A model generated the notes under the pieces. That model was not told where the DNA came from, made no database searches, and saw only the letters and a list, made by a program, of their open reading frames with translations. The position numbers were made by a program, and so were the translations under genes. From NCBI RefSeq assembly GCF_030272615.1, contig NC_081410.1, positions 224,365,415 through 224,429,414 on the forward strand: 64,000 nt of DNA, written 5' to 3'. The DNA is from Cryptomeria japonica. Lineage: Eukaryota > Streptophyta > Pinopsida > Cupressales > Cupressaceae. This document shows positions 12,403-23,286 of this stretch, piece after piece (positions within the stretch are counted from its first letter, which is position 1; every line of letters begins with the position of its first letter).

Positions 12403-13965
12403 ATGGCGGTGTTAGAATCTAAAAAAGAGAAAATAAAGGACGTACCAAAAGGTGAAAACCTCTCTGAGGTGCCTAAAGGTGAGATACTTGATGTACTGCC
12501 AAGTCATTTCGAGGAAAGGTCTTCCATATTGATCGAGCTAACTCAGCCAGTGAACATTGGGAGTCAAGAGACACCACACATCATTCATGCAGCTCAATCA
12601 CTATCAATAGAAGAATTGAAGGAGTTCACTCATCTATTCTCAGAAAAGAAAATAAACTTTGCATGGACATACTCTGATATGCTAGGCCTGGATCTTGATC
12701 TCATCATGCACCATCTTTCTATGACACCAGGAGTTAAACTAGTCAAGCAAAAACTTCGTAAGATGCACCCACATGTGGTACTGCTGGTAAAGGCTGAGCT
12801 AGAAAAACTACTAAAAGTTGGATTCATTAGAGCTATAGATTATATCGAATGGATTTCAAACATAGTACCTGTGTCAAAGGTAGACAAATCTATCAGAGTT
12901 TGCACAGACTTCAAAGATCTCAACAAAGCTTGTCTGAAGGATGACTTTCCATTATCAAACATTGATATGATAGTCAACATGACTAATGGGTATGAAATGT
13001 ACTCACTAATGGACAGATTCTCCGGATATAATCAAATCAAAATAGCTCCTGGAGATCAAGAAAAGACAGCTTTCACCTGTGCATGGGGAACCTTTTGTTG
13101 GAATGCCATGCCATTTGGGCTAAAGAACGCATGAGCAACCTATCAAAGAGTAGTTACCACCATCTTTCATGACATGATACATAAGATTATGGAAGATTAT
13201 GTTGATGACACTTTAGTGAAGACTATGAAGAGATCAATGCATATTCAAGAGCTAGGTCCTATACTAGACAGAATGGAAAAGTTCAAACTCTAGTTAAATC
13301 CAAAGAAGTGTGCATTCAAAGTAACATCTAGTAAACTAAGTGGCTACATCATTTCAAAGAAGGGAATTGAGGTTGATCCTGAGAAGGTTCAAGCCATAAT
13401 GGAAATGCCACCTTCGAAGAACATCAGTCAAATGAGAAGTCTACAGGGACGTCTCCAATCCATCAGACACTTTATTTCTCAGCTAGAAGATAAAGCTCAA
13501 CCTTTCACAAAAGTATTGAGGAAAGGAATAATATACAACTGGGATTAGGAATGTGAACAACACCTTCAGCAAATAAAAGAGTACTTATCTAATCCACCAA
13601 TATTGATGCCACCGATTCAAGGTAAACCACTAATCTTATACATATCAGCAACTGATTCATCATTGGGGGCACTTCTGGCACAATAGGATGATAATAAAAA
13701 GGAGTGAGCCATCTATTACATCAGCAGAACATTGGTGTCCTATGAAATGAATTACACCATAATAGAAAAAGCATGCTTGGCATTAGTCTTTGCATCACAA
13801 AAACTAAGGCACTACATGTTAGCACATTCAGTCAAGCTGGTGGCTAAAATTGATCCGCTTAAATATCTTCTCAATAAAGAAACACTTACTGGAAGATTGG
13901 CAAAATGGGTCATGATCCTTATAGAGTTTGACATTGAATATGTGGAATGCAAAGCCATGAAATGA
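12403..13965 (+). pseudogene. pol: E4 reverse transcriptase and first RNase H
   Basis: First ATG at 12403, and the frame runs unshifted to 15849. RT: PVSKVDKSIRVCTDFKDLN (about 12870-12925), the first catalytic aspartate in MDRFSGYNQI (about 13010), MPFGLKNA (about 13110-13131), and an intact YVDD at about 13200. RNase H: ATDSSLGALL (about 13650), the EKACLAL glutamate (about 13770), and GRLAKW (about 13895). In-frame stops occur at 13132, about 13291, 13546, 13684, 13705 and 13963. Most replace residues expected to be Arg, Gln or Trp, so they look like C-to-T or G-to-A changes. The enzyme would copy element RNA into DNA. Confidence 0.93.
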
Positions 13966-14046
13966 TAGGTAATTTCTGATCAACTTACTGAAGCTCCACT
14001 TGAAGACACTCAATCGCTGCATATAGAGTTTCCAAATGAATCAATA

Positions 14047-14460
14047 ATGCATCTTACTCAACAACCCTGGAAGATGTTCTTTGATGGATCTTTCACCCAA
14101 AATGGTTCCAGTGCTGGAATATTGTTTAATACTCCTCAGAAGTATTCAATCCCAAAGTCTTATAAGTTTTTGTTCCCTTGCACAAACAACATTGCAGAAT
14201 ATGAAGCTTTCGTGAATGGGATAAATCTAGCTATTGAATGGAAGGTTGCAAAACAACACATCTATGGAGATTCTTAGCTGATTGTAAATCAAATAATTGA
14301 TACATATCAAACTCGAGATGAGAAACTGATGCCTTATAAGAGAATGGTTGATGATCTTAAGAATTATTTTGCTTTTATATCATTCCAACAGATTCCTAGA
14401 TCCGCAAATAGAGCTGTAGATGCTATGGCCACCTTGGCATCTATATCTGAGTTACAAGAG
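14047..14460 (+). pseudogene. E4 second (archaeal-type) RNase H
   Basis: This lies in the same frame between the first RNase H and the integrase. Catalytic positions are visible: FFDGSF (about 14080), NIAEYEA (about 14190), GDS (about 14270) and a distal NRAVDAMA (about 14405). The stop at 14275-14277 follows GDS, where Gln is expected, consistent with CAG to TAG. A second RNase H of archaeal type next to a decayed or normal one is the hallmark of the Tat group, and this is the best evidence for placing E4 there. Confidence 0.88.
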
Positions 14461-15849
14461 TCCAATTTTTTCTTTGAATTCCTGGTGGAAGAGTTATGCT
14501 ACCCCACCTATGATTCTCCTGAGACCCAAATAGTCTGTGCTATTATTGGACATGACTCATCCCAATACAACCACATCTACTCTTATCTACGAGACCAAAT
14601 TATCCCTAAAAATATTACCTGTAATGAGAAAAGAAACCTAACTCAAAATTCTTCATGGCATGTTATCATTGCTAATGATTTATTTAGACAAGGTTTGGAC
14701 GGTACATTGCTTAGGTGTCTAGAAACTGAAGAATCTAAACATCCATTATCGGAAGTTCATGAAGGTATTTATGTATCTCATTCAAATGGTCTTACTTTAA
14801 CTCAGAAACTATTACAGGCTGGCTACTACTGGCTAGACATGGAGAAAGATGCTATCAAATTTGCTAAGACTTGTGAGAAATGTCAGCTACATGGAAATCT
14901 CATACATGCTCCAGCAAGGGATCTTATACCCTTCACTACACATTGGCCTTTTCAGCAATGGGCCTTTGATCTCATTGGTCAGATATATCCTGCATCATCC
15001 AACGTTCATAAATTTGTCATAGCTACCACTGAGTATTTCACCAAGTGGGTAGAAGTGGTTCCGCTCATCCAAGCAACTTGTAAACAAGTTGCCTTGTTCA
15101 TCTTAAATTATATCATTTGTAGGTATGGGATACCTTCATCGATCGTGACTGATAACGGACGACAGTTCAAGAATAAAGATCTGGATGAGCTCTGTAAGAA
15201 ATTCAAAATAAAACAACACTGGTCATCAGTATATTACCCTCAAGGTAATGGACAAGCTGAGGCATCTAACAAAAACCTACTGACTAGCTTGCACAGAATA
15301 GTGAACAAATCCGGGAAGGATTGGCATCTGCAGCTTAATCCTGCACTATGGGCTTACAGAACAAGTATTAGAACACCTACTGGGGCTACACCTTTCTCTT
15401 TGGTGTATGGGTCCAAAGTATTATTACCTATTGAAGTAGAAATACCATCTCTAAGAGTTTCTTTGCAAGGTCTTGTTACTGATGAAGATCATAGAATATC
15501 TAGATTGCAAGAACTCGAATTGATGGATGAGTGTCGACAAGTGGAGTTTGATCATCTGAGAGTGTATCAAAAGAGAATGTCTAGAGGATATAATAAGAAA
15601 GTTAGACAAAGTGAATTTCAGGTTGGTGACCTAGTCCTGAGAGAAAATCCTAAAAATCAGTAGTTTTGAGATAACAAAGGGAAGTTTGAACCCAACTGGT
15701 TGGGTCCCTACATCGTTACTACAGTATTCGGCTCTGGTGCCTATCAACTCTCAACATCGGAAGGAGAACAACTCCATGAACCGATTAACACCATCCACTT
15801 GAAGAAATTTTCACTTAGCATTCTCTACTCCAGCAACATGTACAGCTGA
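14461..15849 (+). pseudogene. E4 integrase
   Basis: The open block runs to 15661 and the frame continues to the stop at 15847. The N-terminal zinc finger has the histidines near VHEGIYVSHSNG (about 14755) and CEKCQ (about 14870). The catalytic triad is present: AFDLIG (about 14965), TDNGRQF (about 15150) and the glutamate of GQAEASNKNL (about 15255). A C-terminal GPYIV...GAYQLST segment (about 15700-15755) follows two stops at 15661 and 15667. The protein would insert element DNA. No chromodomain is seen after it, which fits Tat and not a chromovirus. Confidence 0.93.
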
Positions 15850-16883
15850 AACCCGGTCGTCCACTCTGAGTCAGTCACCTATCTCCTAACTACCAAAGAG
15901 TTTTATCACTGAGTATACAAGCAAAACAACATAACGGAAAACAATCACTAAACAATTTGAGCTATGAATGAAAATTTTCTTTGTGTGCTATCTTTTATAT
16001 TGGTTTTCGATTATTATCCCTTTGAGTAACTTGATGAAGTCTATTGTGACTAAGAGGAGCAAGGATTGGGAGCATAATATTTTCTTTGTTTTCTACTTAT
16101 AGGAATGATCCCAATGATCTGGAAACATCTAAATTAGCTAGGTGTTTGTGAAAAGAGCCTTCACAACAAGGTGAAATCATCTCACATTCCTCGACTCCGC
16201 TTATTTGTATGCTACAGGGAGGTCCACATCATTTCTATGTTTGTTTTGAGGGAATTTCTTTATGATGAAATTCGGGTCCTTACAAAATTTGTCTAAGGAT
16301 ATGAATGGAAAAAAAAGGGTCATTGCAGAAAAGATAATTAATATTGCACATTGAAAAAGAAAGAAACTCTAACCTGCTTGTTTTGTTTGTTATGCTCGGT
16401 GATGAATCTTAAGCATTTTAAATCCAGTGACTAGGTTTAGGTTGCATTTTGCATATCATTTTGCATTCCATTCTATATTTTGTGAATTTAGAGTGATTTT
16501 TGGTGTGATAATAATGATCTCTTAATTTTATGAGAGCTGAAAACATCATCATTTCTTACGCTATGTCGTCTATTTTTCATCATTTTTTTTGATTGAGTAA
16601 TTGTGTTTTGAGATATTTAGCTGCATACATAAACATTTAATATAGATTCATACATTTCATTATTCACTCATCTACATTCATCTTATTGCATAGAAAATGA
16701 AAACATTACATTTCATATTACTCATTACACATTCATCTATTTGCATATGAAAATAAATAAAAATAGACATCCATAATCATTTGCATTACATACTGAAAAG
16801 AAATGCATACATGTAGAATAAAGCATATAAAAGGCATTTCATAAATGAATCAACACAAGTATGATGAAGTCAAATCGGATCTC
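15850..16883 (+). other. E4 post-integrase non-coding region
   Basis: No open frame. It aligns with E3 from about 48480 to 49500, for example the stretch around TGAGTAAC...AAGTCTAT...GACTAAGAGGAGCAA (16020-16065; 48670-48710). It is AT-rich towards the right, with many CATTT/CATA words, and ends at the TA microsatellite. Confidence 0.7.

Positions 16884-16925
<42 letters not shown>
16884..16925. repeat. (TA)n microsatellite
   Basis: About 21 uninterrupted TA units. It marks the left edge of the block, about 2.7 kb, that E4 has and E3 lacks. Confidence 0.95.
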
Positions 16926-16927
<2 letters not shown>

Positions 16928-17896
16928 TATAAAGTCTAAGAGTACAAAATGATGTCGAATGACATATACAAACTCCCATCGGAGCAAGAATCATATAGGC
17001 TACAAAAAATAGGTGTGTCTACAAAAAATATCCGAGCTACAAAAAGAATATCTAGCTCTCGGCCTCTCTCTCATCGCCTAGTCGAGGAGGTGGAGCCTAC
17101 TAACCGGGATCCTGACGAGGTGCCTGAGCTCCCTTTGACCATGCCATATACTACGAGTAGGGGATAACCTGCTATGCAACTGGAACTGTGACGCTATATG
17201 CTGTAACATAGTAGGCTTCCCTACTAGTTTAGTGAAGGACCTCCTATTGCAAGGCCTCTATCTCTACTCTTGTCTCTGCTCTCATCTCTGAGATCTAATG
17301 ATCGCACTCAACCCTAAGATCTACAAGCTATCGATTTCACTCCACTAGCTGAGTCTGAGCCACTGTCAACTGTGACTGCAGCTTTGCAAGACGTGCTCTC
17401 ATCAACCATCCCATTTCAGTCCCCTACTCTCTCGCAGGCTGTCTACCCCCATCTCCACCTCCAACTCCACCCTTCTCCTCACACCGTTGCCAAACCTATC
17501 TCAGAGCTGAATGCTCCTCCTTAGCTCCACCCAATCTCACTCCTATCCTCCCAAGGGATCTACCCTCACCCCTCTACTATCCAACCCCAGTTGGAACCCT
17601 ACTACTGCTAGCACCAAGAATGCCACCTGCCTACGTCTAAGCCTCAGCTCTCTATCCTCATCCCTGTCTCTTTCCCTGGCCCTATCTCAGTGTGGGGGCA
17701 TCATCCTTAACATCCTCTATATGAGGAGACTGCTCAGCTGGATCTGTGAATCTTGGAAATGGATGCTGCTGGAACCAATCCCTGAACTGGGGCAATACCC
17801 CGCATCCGCAACATCATCCAGGTAGTCCCATCTCAGTCATTGTAGACAAGTTAGCTCCTGCATACTAAAGGCATAGGATAACCTTAGTGACCATCC

Positions 17897-18830
17897 CTAC
17901 CTCTCTTCATTAGCATATCGGGCATACGTTGTGAACTCCTGTGACACCCCCTGAGGTCTGCCATATTGCCTCATCACCCGTGATACTACAAATCGCTCCA
18001 CTATAGTCTGTGATCTGCCGATAAGTGGGCATGTAACAAAAATATCCCAATGTACCAATCGCCCGTCATCCCATGGCTCTAGGCCCCTGTACGATCTCCA
18101 TACTATGACTATCAAGTCATCAAGCTGTCGCCACCAAAAATTGGTCTTGCCCAGATGGGGTTGTGTAACATAACCGACATACCTATATATAATCAGCTGC
18201 CCAGGCTCTCTACTGTCATCTACTATTGGCTAATAAATGGGAAGGTGCTCCCAAGCCCAAACATGTAAAATAAATACACCTGCAGCTATGCTCCTGCTAT
18301 CCCTATATACAATCTCATGTATCTTGTGATACCAATATATAAGAACCCCAGCCTAGTCTCTACGGGGTCTCCATCAATCTCTCCAGCATCCTACCCCATC
18401 CACACTTGAAACCCTGTTGTCCTCTATCTGGCATCAGAAAACAACCAATAAATCCTACTAGAACACAAACCAATGGAAACTCCTTATTGTATCTGCTCAT
18501 CATAATGTCCCAACTAATGGAATGGGTCAAAATGTCTGGATCCCTGAATACATGTCTAACCGCCTGTAGTCTAGGTAACAGTGTTGCGTCATAATCTACC
18601 TTATCCCCAACAAAAGGGATATGAAGAATCCTATATACATCCTCGAGAGTGATGGTCATCTCCTCCACTGGCAAATGAAACGTGTTATGCTCTAAATGGA
18701 AACACTCAACCAATGTTGTGAGCATACCGTGATTCACACGGATATCTGGTAAACCAAGAAGACAAGTCAAACCGCACAAATCAATATGAGCTTGATCAAC
18801 CTCTGATAAATATCATACTAATGCCATGGC
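17897..18830 (-). pseudogene. Antisense plant mobile domain (PMD) gene in E4
   Basis: Runs opposite to the element. The block 18779-18360 reads FHLPVEEMTITLEDVYRIL (18685-18625) and later LVGFIGCFLMPDR, the typical start of the PMD fold. The block ending at 17897 has WRSYRGLEPWDDG, CPLIG and SRVMRQYGRPQG, the typical PMD end. The part between (18360-18140) is shifted and contains stops but keeps PMD-like order. PMD proteins are plant-specific; host members (MAIN/MAIL type) act in silencing and genome stability, and the domain is widely carried by transposons. Upstream, a donor-like CAACG/GTAAGT (about 19335) and an acceptor-like TTTTTGCAG (about 18877) suggest an intron of about 0.46 kb. The 17.0-17.9 kb stretch may hold a decayed C-terminal tail. 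Confidence 0.8.
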
Positions 18831-19600
18831 GGTAGGATAAACACATCTGAAAAGAACAGGAGGTAATCAAACCTGCAAAAACCCAACAACAAATATTAGA
18901 AAACATTCCAAATGAGCCTACAAGAGAAATAAAACATCATGCGAATCCAACTAAGTCAAGTGCAAAATCAAAATTTCAAGTTTAGATCTTTAAAAATGTT
19001 CACTGTTTCTCGAATGATAAAACATAGAAGGGCAATATTTCATATGAGTCAGGATTGACCTCTGTACGACAAAACATCCCCATACGATAAAATATCAGAC
19101 TCTGCACAACAAAATGGTCTTTTTACAATCATGGCATACGATACATGGGTAGGGTCCGAATGACAAATGTAATGGTCTCAAATGAAAAAAGATAATTCAA
19201 TAGTTTGTTGTACAAGATAGGATCCTATCTCACATGACAAAACGTGAAACCCAACTTCAAACATGACAAAAACTTGAAAAATAAACAAAAAAATTCAAAA
19301 TTGAGAACATAAAGAGGCTTAAGATTGACCACTTACCGTTGGCTCATAGTTTCAAGGTCGATTATGTCATCTCTAGTGCTCAAATTAATGCTCACGAGTA
19401 GGGACCACCATTTTCTTCGCAGAAGGCTTTTTGAATTTTCAAACTTGGAGGGTTAAAATGATTTGAAAATGACACTTTCCTCCCATGTATAGCCAAACCC
19501 CTAATTTTTCAACTTGCTCCGATGGATATGAAAATTGTACCCTTAGCTAATTTGCCCATTCTGATTCCATTTTTGGGATCAAAATTGAAATTCAAGATCA
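18831..19600 (-). other. 5' part and putative intron of the antisense PMD gene
   Basis: No long open frame. On the minus strand a weak TATA-like GGCTATACATGG lies near 19485, followed by a possible first exon and a splice donor near 19335. The putative intron is dense in CATACGAC- and GTACGACA-like words (19040-19160). E3 lacks this whole block. Promoter and splice sites are read by eye only. Confidence 0.45.
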
Positions 19601-20581
19601 TTTTGCTAGTCAATTTCACAAAATTTGGACCAGTTAGCGCTTTTCATCAAAAGCTCATTCTTTCTTCAAATTAAACTCAATTTCTCATGAATCAATGTTG
19701 AATCTCAATTCAATTTTCATTCTACAAATCAACTTGTGCTCAATTTCTCATCAATCAATGCCAAAATTTCAAAATTCCTCAGGATCAATTTGTGCTCAAA
19801 TAATTATCATCACCAAAAATTGCCTAAAATCATGTACCCTCGCTATCTTTCGATTTCGCTCCCGAGGGGGCATACTCATGACCTTATGACCTCACATCTT
19901 CAAAGTCGAGAAATTTTTCAAATCTTCATCAAAAGTCAAGCAAAATATTTTCAAATAAAGAAAATCAAATCAAAATTCTTATTGCTAAGGGGCATCTCAG
20001 CTTCATCACTTCACATCAAGTTGAGATCTCTCGATCATCTGAATCAAATCAATCACTAGGGGCATATCAGTTTCATCACTTCACATCAAGCTGATATTTG
20101 TCCTTCAACTGAATCAATCTCTTAATGTTAATCAATTTCATTTCTTTACATCAAGATGATTATTCATTTAAACTCAATAAAAAATTTAAATAATATCTTT
20201 GATCACATGCTAAATCTAAGCAGGTATTCAGTTTCATTGCATCGAATCAAGCTAGATAGTTTATTCTTCGCTCATCGTATCTTGATCCATTAAGTTCAAG
20301 ATCGATTTTTATCTTCACTCATTGTGTCTAGATCAATCAAGTTCTAGATCAGTAAGATCCACTTCTTGATAAATCAAGTTCAAGTTTGGTATCTTTTGTT
20401 TTCTATCGTTCAATCAAGTTCAGGATTGGTATCGCTTTAATCAGACTTCATTCAACTTCATCACTTCGAATCAAGCTAAACACCTTACTCTTCATCTGGT
20501 TTGTGATCAATCAAGTTCAGAACTGACATCTCCTAGACATCACACATTATTTGAACCAACGCGTTGCTCACACATTAATTC
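19601..20581 (+). repeat. E4 3' region with reiterated short units
   Basis: No gene. 19980-20180 has two to three copies of a unit like AGGGGCATATCAGTTTCATC followed by ACTTCACATCAAGCTGA. 20220-20530 repeats ATCAAGTTCAGGATTGGTAT-like units about every 50-60 bp. The same two repeat types occur in E3 (49970-50110 and 50140-50410), so they are ancestral to the family. Confidence 0.8.
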
Positions 20582-20594
20582 AAAGAGGGGCAAA
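20582..20594 (+). promoter_or_regulatory. E4 polypurine tract
   Basis: AAAGAGGGGCAAA lies directly against the 3' LTR start, the primer position for plus-strand synthesis. E3 has AAAGAGGGGAAAA at 50447-50459, and T2 has the same motif on the minus strand at 54661-54675. Confidence 0.9.
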
Positions 20595-21690
20595 TGTAAT
20601 ACCCTAAAAATGGTCATCTAAACCATGGGCCCCTAATCTCGACAACATCACCAAGGTCCTAACCAAAGGCAATTAAATCAATCTTGAGCATATTATTAAT
20701 TCTTTAATCATCAAATATCACATGGCAAATCAATTACTCAATATTAATTAAATATTTATTTAATTAATTGAATCATTTCCAAGAATATCATTTTGATCAA
20801 ATATCCTATTTTAATTTATCAAATATCCTTTCATAATAAATTTGCCATTTAATCATGCAAAAGGAATTAATTTATTACAAAAGAGGAATTAATCACAAAG
20901 AAAGAGTTGAATTGAAAATTAAACAAAAAGAATTGAATTGAGAGAGAAATCAAACTTGAGACTTTATTTCTTTTTCTAAATTTAGAACTTGAAATCATAA
21001 AAGCAATTAATTGAATTATTCTCTAAAATAGGAACTCAAAGCTTTTCAGAAAAAGAAGTTTAGTTGCATTGAAAAGACTCTTAAATCAAAGAATCGTCTA
21101 TTTTTATCACAAATACATGGAATAAATTTAATATTATTTCCAATGCAAACTTGAACTTCCTATCTAAATTCATTTCAATTAAACTATAATTGGAATCTAT
21201 CTCGAGGTTAACTGAACACGATTTCTCAATTATTTCAATTAATCCTAAATTGAGCTTTTTCATCATTTCTCTTGTGATTCTCTATAAATTCAACCTTCAG
21301 CTCTCATTCCAATTTACCCTAGAGATTTTTGAGAACACGCTTAGAGATTATTATTACACTAATTTTTGCTTTGGAGTCATTGAATACATTGTGCTTTTTT
21401 AGATTATTTGCATCGATCATTTGTTTGAATTTGTTATTGCTTGAATTATTCATCCATCTTGCATCCATATAGTTAAATATCATATAAATTAAATCCTTCA
21501 TCTTGGTGTAGTCTAGTCACTGGTATTGCTTATAAAATTTGGAGAGAAATATTATACTCGCATCTTTTAGAAGGAAATTGGTTGCTTTGTTATGGTTTAT
21601 TACTTATTGATTATTTATTTACTAACCATACATGTAATGACTTGATTGAAGTGTTGTGCTTGCAGCTACAGATCCTTTTTCACACACACA
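20595..21690 (+). repeat. E4 3' LTR
   Basis: 1096 bp, TGTAATACCC...CACACACACA, followed by the GGTAT duplication at 21691-21695. The TATA-like CTATAAATTC is at about 21280. It differs from the 5' LTR by scattered substitutions and short indels. Confidence 0.93.
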
Positions 21691-21695
21691 GGTAT

Positions 21696-21804
21696 CATCC
21701 TTCTTCGCTACTTCGGGAATGATTTTAAATATGGGCCTAGGGTGTTTAATCACTCCAATTACTGTAGGGTTTGCAATGAATTCAGGTGCAGAGGAGGAAG
21801 CCAT
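21696..21804 (-). CDS. ORF2 of E1, N-terminal piece
   Basis: The start ATG at 21804 (minus) opens MASSSAPEFIANP and then KHPRPIFKIIPE before E4 interrupts it. After removal of E4 and one GGTAT copy, the frame runs straight into 1608-1504. E2 has the same start at 35133 (MAYSSFVLEFIAN, then KHPRPIFKIIPK). Conservation of start, frame and residues supports a real protein-coding gene of unknown function. Confidence 0.75.
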
Positions 21805-22249
21805 TGTATAAATACCTTAATATACCTTTAGGTTTGAATGCTTGAATGATTTGCTTCACTTCTCGTTGTGGATGCCTTTGCTTGAGTTTTTTGTGCTCTA
21901 AGGAAATTTGAATTCTCGGTGAATGAAAAAGAGTGAAAAACACTTTCTTTATAATGTCATTTCCTTCAACTACCACATTAAATTCCTACTGGTTAAGTGA
22001 AAATTAACACATCTGGCGGTAAAGAAGTAATTCAACTTCTCACCATCAATCGAGGGTAAACTAGCATGTTTTTAGATTTGTTGCCATACCCCCAAGGGAT
22101 TTCTTTTCAGTTAGATGAAGAATCTCCTACCAGTGGAGTGATACTCTATTCTACCGGTGAAGGAATAGCTTCATTAACATTTTGATCTGACTTTCTAATC
22201 CATTGTTTTGAAAATTCTTGCTTTACTTCTTCAACCTTCTCTTTAGCTT
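21805..22249 (-). other. E1 gap between ORF1 and ORF2
   Basis: No supported gene. The matching E2 interval is about 34780-35132, and both share pieces such as the GTATTTAT just before the ORF2 ATG. In E2 this junction reads TTATCTTACAG/AATGG, which would make a splice acceptor, so ORF2 might be expressed from a spliced RNA. That is inference. Confidence 0.5.
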
Positions 22250-23215
22250 TCAAACTGGGTCCTTTGTTATTTGCCTGTGATGCCTTCTACAAAATTTTGC
22301 AATTTGTCTAATCTTGTTACAAGCATAACAAGTCACATTATTTTTCTGAATAGCTTTTCCATATCCTATGTCGGTATGTGTTTTGCATTGATTAGATAAG
22401 TGTCCAAATCTTCCACAAACATAACATCTTACATTCATTTTGCAGTTTTTTGAATTATGACCAATTTTGTTGTATTTAGAACATTGACCAGTGGGTGCAT
22501 TGGTGTTCTGATAGTTTCTAGATCTACACTGATTTTATCTATGACCATACTTGTTACAGTTAAAGCATTTCCCATTAAATTTGTAGGCATTAGGTTGTCT
22601 TACCAGTTTATTGTGATCATGATTGTTTGCAGTACCGGAGCTTTCACCAACTTCAAAGCCAAGACCATTAGTATCTCCATTAGGTTTCTGATTTTTCAGC
22701 ATGTCATCAAGTTCTTCTGAGCTTTTCTTGAATTTCTCCTTGTTTTGATTTGTAGTAGCGAACTCATTTTCTAAGAAATCTTTCTATCTCATGAGTTCAG
22801 TTTTATCATGCTCCAAGTGAATCATATCTGTCTTCAACATATGATTTTCATGATTGAGTCTTAGATTTTCATTTCCAGCATCATTGATTCTCCTATTCAA
22901 GTCATCTTCATTCTTCTTTCAATCTTCAATGTCTTTACAAAACCTCATAGTCATATCTTGCATCTCATTTCTCAAGGTCATGTTTTCTTGCTTCATGTTG
23001 CTTACAAGATCATTAAGAGTTTCTTTTTCATCATCATCACTCTGTATCTTCTCATGAAGTTCTCTTCTTTTGTTCCTAGCAATAGTGAGATTTTCTTGAA
23101 GTCCTTGAATGATTTCTTGCACATCCTTCAGATCATCTTCAAGTTTCATATTTTTCAACTTTTTTGCATCATAATCTGCAAGTGTTGTTTCCAATTGCTT
23201 TCTCAGGTTTTTCAT
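22250..23215 (-). pseudogene. ORF1 of E1: coiled coil plus four zinc knuckles
   Basis: Starts at 23215, close to the primer site. The first 98 codons are a heptad-rich, charged coiled coil (MKNLRKQLETT, later DDEKETLNDLV). The C-terminal part (about 22566-22270) carries four C-x2-C-x4-H-x4-C-like knuckles in a row: CFNCNKYGH, CSKYNKIGH (second Cys lost), CYVCGRFGHLSNQC and CYACNKIRQIAKFC (His lost). Such knuckles bind RNA in Gag nucleocapsids. No capsid domain precedes the coiled coil, unlike gag in C1 and C2. Several frameshifts and stops break the frame between 22919 and 22500. E2 carries the same protein at 33699 to about 34780. Confidence 0.75.
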
Positions 23216-23271
23216 CTATACCGGTGTTAGAACCTTCCTCAAACTATTAGGATTTTGAAAATAGAGGACCA

Positions 23272-23286
23272 GGCTCTAATACCAAT
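23272..23286 (-). promoter_or_regulatory. E1 primer-binding site
   Basis: On the minus strand ATTGGTATTAGAGCC follows the LTR directly. It is the initiator-Met-tRNA type site common in plant Copia elements (TGGTATCAGAGC) with one C-to-T change. Confidence 0.88.

Larger units (their letters stand above)
1609..21690 (+). mobile_element. E4: near-complete 20.1-kb Ty3/Gypsy Tat-type LTR retrotransposon
   Basis: Two similar LTRs (1609-2716 and 20595-21690), each TG...CA, are flanked by the perfect 5-bp duplication GGTAT. In order it holds a primer site, a long leader, gag-protease, RT-RNase H-second RNase H-integrase, a 3' region with an antisense plant mobile domain gene, and a polypurine tract. 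The second RNase H after the usual one and the very large size place it in the Tat (Ogre/Retand/Grande-like) group. It sits inside ORF2 of E1 and carries two solo-LTR-like insertions (3876-5392 and 10481-12009). The reading frames contain many stops, so it is not autonomous now. E3 (41984-51825) is a shorter relative. Confidence 0.93.

Noticed and set aside
17511-17825. 104-codon Ser/Pro-rich plus-strand frame downstream of the TA repeat
   Set aside because: It lies opposite the end of the antisense PMD gene, in low-complexity CT-rich sequence; no match recognised.
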